Assembly (NCBI RefSeq): GCF_000235425.2
Contig: NZ_KI912266.1
Coordinates: forward strand, 4,283,756-4,334,884
Source: Pseudofrankia saprophytica
Lineage (GTDB): Bacteria; Actinomycetota; Actinomycetes; Frankiales; Frankiaceae
Direction of reading: 5' to 3'
Length of the DNA stretch: 51,129 nt
The translations under genes were made by a program, and so were the position numbers. This document shows positions 50,749 through 51,129 of the stretch, in pieces (within the stretch, counting starts at the first letter, position 1; every line of letters starts with the position of its first letter). The notes beneath the pieces were generated by a model that was not told the origin of the DNA, did no database searches, and saw only the letters and a program-made list of their open reading frames with translations.

Positions 50749-51129
50749 ATGTACGACCAGTTCCACCTGCCAGACCTCGGCGAGGGCCTCGCCGAGGCGG
50801 AGATCGTGCACTGGCTGGTACAGCCAGGGCAGACCGTGGAGCTCAACCAGCCGCTCGTCGAGGTGGAGACGGCCAAGGCCGCGGTCGAGATCCCGTCGCC
50901 GTTCGCGGGTGTCGTCCATGCCCTGCACTGCGCCGAGGGTGACCTCGTGCCGGTCGGCTCGGCGCTGCTCACCGTGGCCAGGGCCCAGGCCGAGGAGGCG
51001 CCGCCCGCCCTGGTCGTCGGCCACGCGCCGGTCGAGACCGCCGGTGGGGAGCCGCCGCGCCGCCGCCCGCGCCGCCCGCTGGGCCAGACGGCGCCCCGGC
51101 CCGTCGCCGCGTCGCTGGCGCTCGCGCCG
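50749..51129 (+). CDS. 2-oxoacid dehydrogenase E2 (dihydrolipoyl acyltransferase), N-terminal part
   Basis: The ATG at 50749 follows GAAAGAGG. The first 127 residues are visible; the frame runs off the window. Residues 1-80 form a lipoyl domain (FHLPDLGEGLAEAEIVHWLV, with the lipoylated Lys43 in ETAKAAVEIPSPFAG). An Ala/Pro/Arg-rich hinge follows (PPRRRPRRPLG). The peripheral-subunit-binding and catalytic domains should lie beyond the edge. It transfers acyl groups from E1 to CoA. Confidence 0.93.
   Translation, partial: MYDQFHLPDLGEGLAEAEIVHWLVQPGQTVELNQPLVEVETAKAAVEIPSPFAGVVHALHCAEGDLVPVGSALLTVARAQAEEAPPALVVGHAPVETAGGEPPRRRPRRPLGQTAPRPVAASLALAP

Overview
This window is very GC-rich and carries gene families typical of actinomycetes: a DUF732 lipoprotein, WYL, TetR, MarR and IclR regulators, a CtpE-like P-type ATPase, DUF6084, Tat-exported enzymes and many Ser/Thr protein kinases. 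I infer an actinobacterium with a large genome, perhaps related to Frankia; the genus is a guess.

Layout. 1-13.9 kb: a TetR regulator (cut by the window start), a kelch lipoprotein, a DUF732 lipoprotein, an unknown protein, a CaiB-type CoA-transferase overlapping a MaoC hydratase, an SDR-type epimerase, a SnoaL-like protein, a Tat-exported ketosteroid-dehydrogenase-like flavoprotein and a Tat-exported phospholipase C. 14.0-16.6 kb: a dense, one-strand array of 24 recognisable tRNA genes plus one D-armless tRNA-like element, covering 18 amino acids (Cys and Asn not found). Eight of the 24 carry C in place of the near-universal U33, two have leucine anticodons on short-variable-loop bodies, one resembles the initiator, and only six encode CCA. 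17.1-21.5 kb: MarR regulator, undecaprenyl-diphosphatase (uppP) with a possible small overlapping upstream ORF, and a regulator made of two fused IclR modules.

21.5-33.4 kb: six consecutive minus-strand Ser/Thr kinase loci. Four encode kinase, one membrane segment and a single extracytoplasmic seven-bladed WD40 propeller; one is a soluble kinase without a propeller; the most upstream is a frameshifted remnant. Copied intergenic DNA shows growth by segmental duplication. 33.8-42 kb: WYL and TetR regulators, a pirin behind a near-ideal palindromic operator, a bacterial-type PARG-like macrodomain protein, a two-gene unit of a kind I associate with hydrogenase loci, a GNAT acetyltransferase and a sirtuin. 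42-47 kb: CtpE-like ATPase, two small membrane proteins and an FAH-family hydrolase.

47.6-51.1 kb: a small secreted Trp/Lys/Asp repeat protein with a strong terminator, then E1-alpha, E1-beta and the start of E2 of a 2-oxoacid dehydrogenase complex, preceded by two palindromes. Intergenic DNA also holds octamer tandem repeats, a four-copy palindromic repeat family and a 10-bp repeat that begins at a stop codon.

The most unusual elements are the non-canonical tRNA array and the kinase-propeller gene family. No integrase, transposase, CRISPR array, rRNA gene or obvious phage structural gene was seen.
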